Assembly: GCA_002150815.3 (NCBI GenBank)
Contig: NDFF03000043.1
Location: 124,001 to 188,000, forward strand
Direction: 5' to 3'
From: Grammothele lineata
Lineage: Eukaryota > Basidiomycota > Agaricomycetes > Polyporales > Polyporaceae
Length of the DNA stretch: 64,000 bases
In this document: positions 45,561-55,971 of the stretch, one piece after another
Position numbering within the stretch: the first letter of the stretch is position 1
How the letters are laid out: the number at the start of each line of letters is the position of its first letter
Translations under genes and position numbers: made by a program
The notes under the pieces: generated by a model
Seen by the model: only the letters and a program-made list of their open reading frames with translations
Databases searched by the model: none
What the model was told of the DNA's origin: nothing

Positions 45561-48500
45561 ATGGCCTCGGGATCTTCAAAGGACGACGACGGGGCCACTC
45601 TGCGCCCGACACAGATCCCCTACAGTGTGGCTACGTTCTCTGGATACACCTCGGCAACCTCAAGTCTTCCGGGCAGTGGTGCGGTGACCCCACGGACTCC
45701 GGGATTTGTGGCAGAAGCAAACGAACGTACGGCGCTGCTGGATGAGGGACAGAGAGATCTAGGAACTGCAGAGGAAGGTGTTCAGGGTAGCCAAGGAGGT
45801 AAGTTCTTGCCCGAAGTTTCGGATCCTGCTACAATGGGCTCGCGGAGTTTGAGCGGAAGAATGCGAGTAAGCATCTTACGGTTGGAGAAATGCTGAAGTA
45901 CTATTGGGATGCATTATGTCTGCGCGTGCTTGTGCATGGCAAACATCTCGCGCTTGTCTGAGTCTAGAAGACGTTTGAGATGGATTCCGAGCATGAATCG
46001 GCGAACCCTTCCAGGCCACTTAACGTGCCCCAATAGACTGTCGGAATGCTGACTTTGTTCTTTACAGGCTCTGACGGGCATCCTTCTTGGCGCAAGCAGT
46101 CAAAATGGGCCAAAGTCAAGTACTACGTTCCCTCGACTGCTTGGATTCCCCAGTACTCGTTTTCCTTGTACGTGCATTTTTACCTGTTCCGCTCGATGGC
46201 TCCTCAGGGGTTGTCATAGATTCGCGGGGGACTTCTTGGCGGGAATCACAGTAGCGAGCATGCTCATTCCCCAGTCCGTTTCGTACGCATCATCACTAGC
46301 AAAGCTCAGCCCAGTAACCGGCCTTGTACGTATCCTTTCGTATTGTCCGCTGCAATGTCTCAGACTTTCCTCGTAGTTTTCTGCTGCGATACCTGGAATT
46401 GTATATGCCCTCCTCGGAACATCTAGACAGCTCAACGTAGCGCCCGAAGCAGCCCTATCCCTCCTTGTCGGTCAAGCTGTAGACGAGATCCTCCATTCCG
46501 ACCCACACACGCATCCTGTCGATCCGAATGCTCTGTCTCTTGCTATCTCTACTATTATCACATTCCAAGTAAGCATTCCTATCCCGTCCGCCGTGCTATC
46601 GAAGCGGAGTCCTGATCATGGGCGAAACTAGGTCGGATTGATCAGCTTCTTGCTTGGACTCTTCCGGCTCGGATTCCTTGATGTAGTCCTCAGCCGTGCC
46701 CTCCTACGAGGCTTTGTCACAGCCGTTGCAGTCGTCATCATGATGTCAGTGCATATATGCGTCCATACAACCCGTACCAAACTCTGACCATCATCCCAGC
46801 GAGCAGCTGATCCCTATGTTCGGGCTGACGCACCTCGAACACGTACTCCAGCCCCAGTCGACCCTTGACAAACTCTTCTTCCTGATCGAGAACGCGTTCA
46901 CGCACGCGCACAAGCTCACGACGCTCATCAGCTTCGGCGCTCTTGCGGTGCTCGTGCTCGTGCGCAGCTTTAAACAGGCGTTCAAGAAGTACTGGTTCAT
47001 CTATCGCCTCCCCGAGGTGTTCATCGTTGTTGTCGTCTCCACGAGTGCGTTTGTTTAGGCTTCCCGCCGTATACCACAGAAGATGGATGTTGATACGGTC
47101 GGTTGATCACTTTCGACAGTTCTCTCAGACGAGTTCGACTGGGACCAGGACGGCGTGGAGATCCTCGGGTCCGTACCGATCAACACCGGGGGCTCGTTCG
47201 TCGCCTTCCCGCTCACCGCGCGCACGATGCGGTACCTCCGGCGCACCACCTCCACAGCCGTGTAAGCCCCTCTCCTCCCTTCTCCCTCCCCCTTCCCGAT
47301 AGCGCGAGCGCTCTACTTTCTATCAATGATGACTCGCGCCGACGCTGACGTGCCACCCGTGTCGCAGACTCATCTCCGTGGTCGGCTTTTTGGACAGCAT
47401 CGTCGCGGCGAAGCAGAACGCGGCGCGCTTCGGGCACAGCATCAGCCCGAACCGGGAGCTCGTCGCGCTCGGGGCGGGCAACATCATCGGCGCGTTCGTC
47501 CCCGGCACGCTGCCCGCGTACGGCTCGATCACGAGGTGCGTCGGGGTGGCGTTACCCTGCTTATTGTTTGAAGCTGCTGTGTGCTAAAGTAATGCGTCGC
47601 AGGTCGAAGCTGAATGGGGATCTGGGCGGGCGCACGCAGATGGCGTCGTTAGTCACATCTACCCTGGTCTTGCTGGCCACGTTCTTCCTTCTGCCCTGGT
47701 TGTACTACCTGCCTAAATGCGTTCTTGCCTCGATGTGAGTACAGTCCTTCATTGGGCATGTTCGACCATCGGCGGTTGACCGATCTCGACCACAGCATTT
47801 GCCTCATCGTGTTCTCCCTGCTCTCCGAGCTGCCGCACGATGCCAAGTTCTACTGGAAGTGGGTGGCTTCTTTCCTCTTCTGTGGTCCGCGATGCTAACC
47901 CCCATCTCCCCCAAACTATGTTTCACGTGAAAATTGACAGGATGCGCGCATGGATCGACCTGCTGCTCATGTCCCTCACCTTCTTCCTCACCATCATCTG
48001 GAACGTCGAGATCGGGATCGCCGTCAGCGTCGTCATCTCTCTCCTGCTCGTCGTGCGGCGCTCGTCCCGCCCGCGCATGACCATCCTTGTAAGTCCCTGT
48101 CCCCGCCCCCCGTTTCATGTACGCGCGGAGACATACCGGACCTTGATCTGAATTTGCGCCTGCGCAGGGCCGGATCCCCGGCACGGACAAGTGGAAGCCG
48201 ATTGACGAGAACCCCGAGGCGGAGGAAGACGCGTCGGGCGTGCTCATCGTGCGCATCCGGGAGAACCTCGACTTCGGTGCGTCCCTCTTCCTCCCTCCAT
48301 TCCCATTCTTCTCCCGCGCTTGTAGCTGATGGTATGCTCGACGCTCGTTGATACAACAGCAAACGCTGCGCAGCTGAAAGGTACGTGCCTTGCCTCTATA
48401 TTGTGATGACGCAGCTTAGGGCTGATGCGGCCCACGCAGAGCGGCTCCGGAGGCTCGAGCTGTACGGGCACGACAAGCACCACCCCGCCGACGAACCCCA

Positions 48501-49170
48501 CCGCCATGCGGCGAGCGTGCTTGTCTTCCATCTCGCGGACGTGGACACCATCGACGCTTCGTGAGTTTCGGTCTACGATTATGTTGTGTTTTCTGCTCTA
48601 TCTCGTTCTTTGTTCGTCATCTTTACCGCGTGAGGATGGGTGGTCAGCGGCAGAGATGGGCTATCTATCTCTGTTTGGGGCCAGTCGGCGCTACATAGGC
48701 ATTACAAGACGCTGACGATAGTTCCGCTGTTCGCAGGGCTGTGCAAATCTTCTACGAGCTCGTGGAGACGTACAAGGTGAGCGGAACTCTGTTCGGTACC
48801 GTTCGACACCTTCATCTCTTCTTCGTGTGCGATGGTGGGGGATCATCATCTTTCCTCCCACGCATCCCATCCCGCCATACCTCCTTCCATCCCGCAGCTC
48901 AGTTCTCTTTCGATCGCTTCCCCTCCCCCCTACTCCCATCGCACACGCTTCATCATCCCCCGACACCCTGAACACATCTAACTGACCCCATCCTCCCTCA
49001 CTACCCAGGACCGCGGCGTCGGGCTGTACATCACGCACCTCAAGCGCGCGCCTCGCGCGTCCTTCGAGAGCGCGGGCGTCCTCAGCCTCCTCGGCGAGGA
49101 CGCGTTCTGCGCGGACGTCGCGAGCGCGATGGCGCGCGTCGAGCAGGCGATGCGGGAGCGCGGCCACTAG
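45561..49170 (+). CDS. SulP/SLC26 sulfate permease with STAS domain
   Basis: Members move sulfate or other anions across the plasma membrane. A hydrophilic N-terminus (MASGSSKDDDGATLRPTQIP) precedes WIPQYSFSLFAGDFLAGITV and ASMLIPQSVSYASSLAKLSP. These are followed by many membrane segments (GLFSAAIPGIVYALLGTSRQ, LISFLLGLFRLGFLDVVLSR, VVGFLDSIVAAKQNAARFGH, LGAGNIIGAFVPGTLPAYGS, FFLLPWLYYLPKCVLASI, IDLLLMSLTFFLTIIWNVEI). The C-terminal STAS domain runs from GVLIVRIRENLDFANAAQLK through SVLVFHLADVDTIDASAVQI to GVGLYITHLKRA. The usual YGLY of the second segment is replaced by TGLF. About 770 residues over some 14 exons; the gene looks intact. The stop is at 49168-49170. Confidence 0.9.
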
Positions 49171-49370
49171 TGATAGTGATGGTATAGCAGGGTGACATAA
49201 GGATGGGAGGACAGACGGATGGATGGCGGGTCCGCAGGGAGCGCGTGCTCGTGGACCATGTTGTATTGGGCGAAATACTGTGGACGCGAGCTTCTTCGCA
49301 CGTACTCGTACATGTCCGCTTGAGGTTTAATAGCATCGGCTTCACATGGTCGTTTGTAAACATGCGGGGA
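49171..49370. other. 3' flank of sulfate permease
   Basis: No gene is seen. The stretch probably contains the permease 3' UTR. Confidence 0.4.
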
Positions 49371-49664
49371 CTATCGTACATAGCTCATGCATCGCATTGC
49401 AACGGTAACGAAACATGCGTTGTACAAAAACGCGAAACCATCATGCTCGTCCTGCCCGCCTTCAAATGTGGAACTAGCAAGGTTCATCCGAGGCCGCATC
49501 TTCATGAACAGCGGCCGCCCAACCCCTTGACTCGCCGGTGGACAGGCTGGCAAGGTCGCCACCAAGACAGTGAGCGCAAACGCGTTCCACACCTGGTCCG
49601 TCAACGGCACTATCCGCTTCTGCATAGCGTACGCGTGACTCGAGGGAGCCGGGCTTGCATTCAT
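49371..49664 (-). CDS. possible small membrane protein or gene remnant (97 residues)
   Basis: An open frame from the Met at 49664 begins MNASPAPSSHAYAMQKRIVP, contains one hydrophobic helix (VWNAFALTVLVATLP) and ends MSYVR. The frame stays open upstream to an AG acceptor-like site before GGRPTYSAQEHV, which suggests the visible part is a last exon whose 5' exons are gone or overlap the HNH gene. No family recognised. Confidence 0.28.
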   Translation of the reverse strand: MNASPAPSSHAYAMQKRIVPLTDQVWNAFALTVLVATLPACPPASQGVGRPLFMKMRPRMNLASSTFEGGQDEHDGFAFLYNACFVTVAMRCMSYVR

Positions 49665-49792
49665 GGCATTGACGTGTTCCTGAGCCGAGTACGTCGGCCG
49701 TCCACCTGAGGATGCTTCAAAAGGCCCAGCAAGAGATAGCAAGAGAGCGCAAAGAGGCGCTCGCTCAGGCTACCAGAACGTTGAACTTCAAG

Positions 49793-51128
49793 CTAGCCAC
49801 CACGAATGCCTTGTAGGGCCACAGTATCCAGAAGCGCGTCCATCAACAGGTTCGCGGACGACCCGTCCGTCTCGAGGACAGGAAGCCGGTCGAGGTCGCG
49901 GTGCACCCCTTTCAAGTATTGTGCCGCCCCAGAGAGATGCGCGACATTGCAGCACGCTGCGTGTATGCGGAGGTATTCGGGGTTGGGCAGGTCGTAGCGG
50001 AGCATGGGGGTCTTGCCCTTCACTGGCAGAACGCCGATCTTCACGGCCGCGTCGCGTACTGCGAAAGTGACTTTGTCTGGGAGCTTGTTCCCGATGGACG
50101 CGGATGTGTTGGCCTGCGTCGGAATGTAGGTGTTCGTCTGAAAACTCGGGGTATGAGCATTGTTGATAGTCGGGAAGCGAAGGTCTACCTCTCCCTCTAC
50201 TGGTTCCAACCAAAAGTTCAGGTCGTCGAACTGTTTATGGAGAAGTGCGCGTAGGGTCAACAGGTTCGAGAGGCGGTGAGTCTCGGCCCCGTTCAGCTCG
50301 TTGAGGATGTCATAGCCGAACAGTTCGAGAACCTCCCACAGATTTGCTGATATCTGGCGCTATCCATCCTCTATTAGAATAAGGCCTACATCAAGTGGAT
50401 AGGAAACGAACCTGATGTGTAGCATTGGAAGTGCTGCTGGAATTACTGATTGATACAGGGAAGATGTGACAGCATTCGGTATAATCCCACATTCGTTCGG
50501 GGTACAGCTGCTCGAGTGCAGGATGTTCGTTGATAGAGTTATCGTCAACATAACCAGTCACCACGCAGCAATAGCCGTCTCTGACGAGGGCCTGCAGGGA
50601 CATGAGTGAGATGGCAAGAACGATATTACAGAAGGCACACGTTTTCTTTCGCTTCCCGACGATTCGCCCTGGCTAACGCGACCTTTTCATCGCGCGACAG
50701 GCGAGTCGTGTAATCCGAAGATGTGGGGACAGGCCATTTCCTCCTGAGTTTGACTGGCGGCACCATCCAGCTAAGCCATCTCGAGCAAAAGCAGAGTAGA
50801 GAACAAGCCACTCACAAGGGCGGATAAAATGATCCAAATAATGCTTCCCAAGTTCCCGAAGCTTCATCCACCTCGCATCCTCGTCCAAACACCCATGACA
50901 ACTCGCAATCTCACTCTCCAGCCGCGCGCGAGCGGTGTGGTTTACCGGATGCAAAAGGAGATAGCCGACGATCCTGACGGCGATGATGTCTTTGGGCTCC
51001 GACGAGCGGGACGACGCGGCCTCGGCGGGCAAGATGAGCTGTCTGTAGAGGTTGCTGCAGTTCTCTTCCCCTGGGAGCGTGAAAACTGTGTCGGCATCGG
51101 GAAGAGGTTGAGGTTCGGGCAGGGGCAT
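49793..51128 (-). CDS. HNH nuclease-domain protein of the fungal type
   Basis: Exons in order: MPLPEPQPLPDADTVFTLPG through DHFIRP (ends before GTGAGT), a helical linker ARANRREAKENV, then ALVRDGYCCVVTGYVDDNSI and WDYTECCHIFPVSI. Next comes NLWEVLELFGYDILNEL, then the N/H part NLLTLRALLHKQFDDLNFWL, and a C-terminal region through LLMDALLDTVALQGIRGG. The Cys pair CxxxTG and CCHIFP with NLLTL...LH is the HNH core. This class is very common in Agaricomycetes, and its role (selfish element, defence or cellular nuclease) is not established. About 375 residues. The catalytic His is present in CHIFP and the second in LHKQF. No mobile-element ends are seen beside it. Confidence 0.82.
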
Positions 51129-51840
51129 GGCGAACGTAAGTATAGCTGCTTTGAAATGCGGTTACGACGGCGCGGACTGGGCGCGCGCGGGGTTCACGCG
51201 CGCCTGTCGGAGATGAACTGAGTTGGAATCTCGTGCTTCGTTGTCTTCGGTTCCTGGGGCCATATCTCGACCATCCAACTCGTTCAAATTAGACGGCGCA
51301 CAAATTGTGGCGTCCCAAACGCTTCATGCTGCATCGTATGTACGCACATACGACTCTCTACACTCGGGCGCGCTTCTTTGGCGAGATGTCCCGTCGGCGG
51401 TGCCGGACGACCCGAGACGACGCCGCCCGCGCCAGCTCGTGGGACTCCTCGAGCTCACGCCTTCAATTTGAACGGATTCCCGAGTCGTCCACATGGTGTA
51501 TGCACGCACTGCTGTCACCTTACGACGTCGGCCATTTCAAGTCTGGACATGAAGCGCCTCAGACGTATCCTGCACGAGCACATGAGCGGAAACTCGGGGT
51601 ACGCGGTCTTCATCTTCAGACAGCGGCAACGGCGGTAGTGACGGCGGCGGCGGCACGGCGGCGGAGGCACCCATAACGTGAAAGTCTAAAGAGCCGCTAG
51701 GAACCGGCGGCGAGAAGGCGGCGCGAGAGAAGGGGGCTCGAGGATCAGGCTGGTGGTACACATTACGCGATAATAGGTATACTTATGTCTACTTATAATA
51801 GCCGACAATGCTTGCGTCGTATACATGGGCTGCGATGGTC
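51129..51840. other. intergenic upstream of the HNH gene
   Basis: Promoter side of the HNH gene. A 7-bp-stem hairpin with loop ACGC lies at 51335-51352. No gene recognised. Confidence 0.4.
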
Positions 51841-52020
51841 TCTTTTCTTCGCGTAGGGGGGTTGGGATGGAGGGCGGCGGCGGCGGGGTGGGAGGGAGCG
51901 GATGTCATAGGAAGAGGATGGGGGGTAGGGAGATGGGAAGATGGGGGGAGGGAATGTGATGGATGGATGGATGGATGGATAGAAGGTAGAGGGAGGGAGG
52001 GAGGGAAGGAAGGGGCATGA
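51841..52020. repeat. 180-bp G/purine-rich tract with GGAT microsatellite
   Basis: The + strand is dominated by runs of 3-6 G separated by A, T or GGC. (GGAT)n spans about 51957-51980, then GGGAGGGAGGGAGGGAAGG. It could form G-quadruplex or triplex structures. No coding sense is seen on either strand. Confidence 0.75.
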
Positions 52021-52678
52021 TTGAATCGTCACGGACTCTGATGTACAATGAAAGGTGAGTCCGGAATAAACTAAAAACTGGGGTGGGTATGTGGCCAGCA
52101 AAGAATAATGTTAAAGGACGGAGCATCGAAAGTCGAAAGTCGAATTCAGAAAAATATATCGGCCAAATACTATGAATGTGCGAACAGATGAGAGAGATAG
52201 AGCGAAGCGAAATTCGGGAACACATTCAGAAACTCAAAGACGAGCAGCAAACACATCTCGCCGCAGCTCAGCGCTCAGCGCTCATCGCCTTGCCAGAGCG
52301 AGAGCACGAGCGTGCGCAGACGGACGCGGAGAAACAGGCAAAGAGGGTGAGGGACGGCCGCTCCCCAGGGCCAGGCCGGGTGCGGCGCTCGCCGAACGAG
52401 CGTGGCCGACGCGCTGCGTCGTCGAAGTCGAGTCTGAGCCCGTACGGTCCTCCCCGTCCGCGTCGGCGAGCCGCAAGCGCGGCGAGGGGAGACTCGCCCC
52501 GCGCGCGTGCGCCCACGGGCGTGGGGACGGCGGGAGCGGCCGGACCTGCGTGTGTCCTTGGCCGTGGCCGTGGCGCATCTTCTGGAGCGACCAGGAGGAG
52601 GACTAACGGCAGCAAGGGGACGAGAGACGGAGGCACGTCAGCGTCAACTCGCACACGGACGGCGGCAGCGCGTGGGGT
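52021..52678. other. intergenic 3' flank of the Ser-rich gene
   Basis: No gene recognised. Long frames on both strands here are Arg/Ala/Pro-rich and reflect GC content. Confidence 0.4.
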
Positions 52679-52690
52679 GGGGGGGGGGGG
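52679..52690. repeat. homopolymer of 12 G next to a stop codon
   Basis: The tract lies immediately downstream (on the - strand) of the stop codon of the Ser-rich gene, so it falls in the 3' UTR. Confidence 0.8.
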
Positions 52691-52691
52691 C

Positions 52692-54356
52692 TCAGCGACG
52701 TACGGCGTCGGCACCCGTGCGCACGGGCACGGGCGGCAGCGGCCTTGGTCTCCTCTGACCCGAACTCGTCGACGCCGCTCCTGCACCACTCGGGGCTGGC
52801 CCGGCGGACAACGGCGTGTTCGCATATACGCGCGCCTTCTCCGCGACGGAGAGCGGGGCGCCCCAGCTCGCGGGGAGCTCGAACGCCGAGACGGGCCCGA
52901 GCTCGAAGCGTGCGGCGGTGGCGGTCGTGCCACCCCGGGCGTCGTGCTGGAAGAACGTGACGGAGATCACGGGCGGGTCGAAGCGCGCGTCCTTGTACGA
53001 GGGCGGGGAGAGCGCAGTGCGGTCTGGGGACGAAGGGGCGGTCGAGGCTTGGTCACCGTCCGAGGCGGCGTCGAAGGCGAAGGAGGTCGAGCTCGAGGCG
53101 GAGGAGTCGGAGGAGGAATCCGAGTAGTCGTCTGTGTCATCCTCTTCGCTTGAGGGGCCGCCGCGCGCGGCGAAGGTGACCACGCTCGGCGTCGTCGTGT
53201 ATAGGTCGAAGATATCCGAGACGGCGGGGGAGGCGGGGGAACGGGAAGCTGAGGCGGGAGAAAGCAGAGAAGGCGAAACGGGCGAAGACGAAGAAGCAGA
53301 GGATGCGGTCGAAAGCATGTCGTGCAGGTGCGGAGCGAGCGAGAGGGCGAATGGCGGCGCCGAACGAGCACCGCCACCTGTTGGCGGAGGCGAGAGGAGC
53401 GCAAGGTCCGCCTCGTCCTCGCTCACGTCGAACGGGAACTCCGGGCTCGCGGAGGTGGCAGCAGCGGATACAAACCGCGAGCGACGCGCGGACGCCGAGC
53501 CTGCCGAAGAGCCCGTACCGGCGCTATCGAGGTCGGAGAAAACGAACTCGTCGTGCGTCGAGTCCCACTCGGCCGTGAACGTGTACGCGGTCTCGCGCGA
53601 TGTGCCCGGGGGCGACGGCCCGTTGACCGGCGAGCTCGGGAGGTTGAGGTGCACGCCCGTGAGGAGCGCGACCCGTCTGCGCTCCTTCTTGACGTTCCGC
53701 TGCGGGACCGATACGGCCTGTGGGGGCGGGCGTCAGTCAGATCTCAAGGCTGTCCATAGGAGACCATCGGGGAGAACGAGCGATAGAGCGTATGGGGAGT
53801 GATTGCAGAGACGGGGACGCACCTTGCCCTTCGCTGCGAAAGGGGGCACCTGCATGTCCTCAACGGTGGGGCTCGTGGGACTGGACCGGGTGAGGTCAAG
53901 GAAGTCCGAGGCCGGAGAGGCGGACATGCTCCAGGCATACTCTGCTCCGCCCGTAGGGCGCACGGCAAGCTTTGGTCGCACAGCGGCCATGGACCTAGAG
54001 TACTTGAACGCGCCTCTTCTCCCGAGAGCCGCCGGGGGCGCACGGGATGTGGGAGAGCGAGCGGAGCGGGGGGCGCGGGAGGAGGAAGGGGAGGAGGAGG
54101 AGCGGGCAAAGGAGGGTGGGTGTGCGGGGAGATGGACCGCGAGGGATATGTATGCGCGCGCGCCGGTGCTGGAAGAGGAAAGCGAATGGGAGGCGAGAGA
54201 AGCAAAGGAAGCGAAAGAAGGCATGACGCGCGCGGCGGGGACGCCGCGATGGGGCCGGCGTGACGGGCGTGCTGGTGGTGGCAGATGGGGGAGACGATGG
54301 ACAGTACCGACGGATGACGTGGTAGCGAGGGAGGAAGAGCCCATCGTGCTCATCAT
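52692..54356 (-). CDS. hypothetical Ser-rich protein, two coding exons
   Basis: Exon 1 (54356-53823, start MMSTMGSSSLATTSSVGTVH) ends PPFAAKGK. A 105-bp intron (53718-53822, GTGCGT...CACAG) joins in phase to AVSVPQRNVKKERRRVALLT. The product is about 520 residues, with a Ser-rich N-terminus, a short conserved-looking patch around GVHLNLPSSPVNGPSPPG and YTFTAEWDSTHDEFVFSDLD, an acidic Ser tract (EEDDTDDYSDSSSDSSASSS) and a C-terminal part PPVISVTFFQHDARGG. No domain recognised. A further intron at 54505-54563 (GTGAGT...CTGCAG) lies upstream in a different frame and is probably in the 5' UTR. Confidence 0.62.
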
Positions 54357-54504
54357 CGTGCGACAGCGGGGCGGGAAGTTGACGGGCAGGAATCAGCTTC
54401 GCGCACTGGCGGGTGGGTATATGTAGCGTGGCTGAACGCGCCGTGCCCGCAGACTGGTACGGAACGTGTAATGTGGCGGGCGGTGGACAGCCCAGACGAG
54501 TGAT

Positions 54505-54563
54505 CTGCAGAGTTTGGGAGGCCATCAATCAGCGCACGCCGGTGTGCCACGGTAGAGACTCAC
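54505..54563 (-). other. probable 5' UTR intron of the Ser-rich gene
   Basis: A 59-bp segment with donor GTGAGT, branch-like GCTGATTGA and acceptor CTCTGCAG lies 148 bp upstream of the ATG at 54356. Joining it gives an open frame that does not match the coding frame, which points to an untranslated or upstream-ORF exon. Confidence 0.45.
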
Positions 54564-55971
54564 TTGGGCATTAGCGACCTCGGGGTGGGGCGGTAGGCGG
54601 GCGGCAAGGTTTGGCGGATCTGCAGGGGCCAGGGCGGTCAATTGTCGAGAAGAAGGGGAGATGGGTGCGCGCATCTGAGAGGCTGCCTGAGGCTGCGCGC
54701 GAGAGGACTCGCAGGGACAGGCCTGGAAAGAAGGCAGGTGGCACGCGCGAGGACGCGGACCGTCGACATCACCGGCCTGCGGGGGCCAATCAGGGCGCAG
54801 AGAGGGGGCGGGACGCGGATGTTTGGGATGATGCACGGCGCAGATTGAGAGTGGCGACGGCGGCAACCATCGACCATGCGATCGCCGACGGGACCTGGCG
54901 TACGTCGGTGAGCAAGAGCGAGCCGCCTCCTGCGCTGAGACACAAGGATACAATGCAGACCCACCTGCGACCTGTTACTGTACGTGAGCGGCCCGATTGC
55001 GACGTAGTCCGACAACATACGGATAGAGAGGCTGTCCTTGCCGAGCAATGCAGACTCAGTCGGAGTGACGACCGCCCAGGCTTAGTCAGCCTGCGTCTCA
55101 AACCCTAATGCGAGCGCCCATCTCGTGGGCGCCTGTCACGCCCTGAGCAGCAGGATCAGGCGCGGGAGGAATCCAGATCTGGGCGGCATCACGCACCCAA
55201 ACGCGCTCCCCGAGCGTTGGAAAGCGTCCGTGACCGTCCGTCGAGGTGGATCACCTTCCCAGGCCGATCCATGGAAGCGTCCCCTTCCATGCAGAACGTC
55301 GCCCACACGGGCTCAACAGGTCATCCATACGCTCCGCCGCGCCTACCACTCCCCTGCCGGCAAGCGAGCGCGGCACCCACACCGCGCCTGCTGAGCCCAT
55401 CTGCGAGGCTGTTGCAAGACACGGCGCCACAGCTGCTTCACCCACTTCGTCAACATCCGGAGGGGCGCGTCCACGGAATGGGGCGCTACCAGGCAGCTCC
55501 GCACCAAACGCATTCGACGTGCGCGTGTATCACGCCCGGCGTACTCGCAGTCCGCACTGGAACGCTGGTGGTCACACGTTTTACGGTCCCGACGCGGCAA
55601 GGACCGATGGGTACCGGTACTAATGCACCGACGCCAACAGCGGGCGCGTGATGCTGCCGCGCCAGCGCACGGCCGACCCTCAGCCTGTTCTTGATACACG
55701 ACACGCACCTCTTCTGGAAGCCTATCACCTCGCTCTTAGACCTCAATTAAGCACCTCACACACCCGCCGACGGCCCATTAATGATCATTGAACGCATATC
55801 CGGCCACAAACGGATGCCCGACCTAACCCCCGGTTATCCGATACTAGTAACAGTACCCAGTCCTCCGCACCCCGGCGCGCCGACCGCCTCCGCGCCAGAG
55901 GCCCGCACACAGCACACCCTCCATACCTAGCCCAACTCTCGGCCCCACTCCTCCCAAATCCCGCCCACCCA
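54564..55971. other. 1.4-kb stretch without a recognised gene
   Basis: It should contain the promoter of the Ser-rich gene. A small inverted repeat (GAGCGCCCA...TGGGCGCCT) lies near 55114. Pieces near 54930-55060 have splice-like sequences on the - strand, but no protein could be assembled. Confidence 0.35.

Noticed and set aside
51335..51352. Small hairpin CGTATGT-ACGC-ACATACG
   Set aside because: A 7-bp perfect stem is expected by chance in a window of this length.
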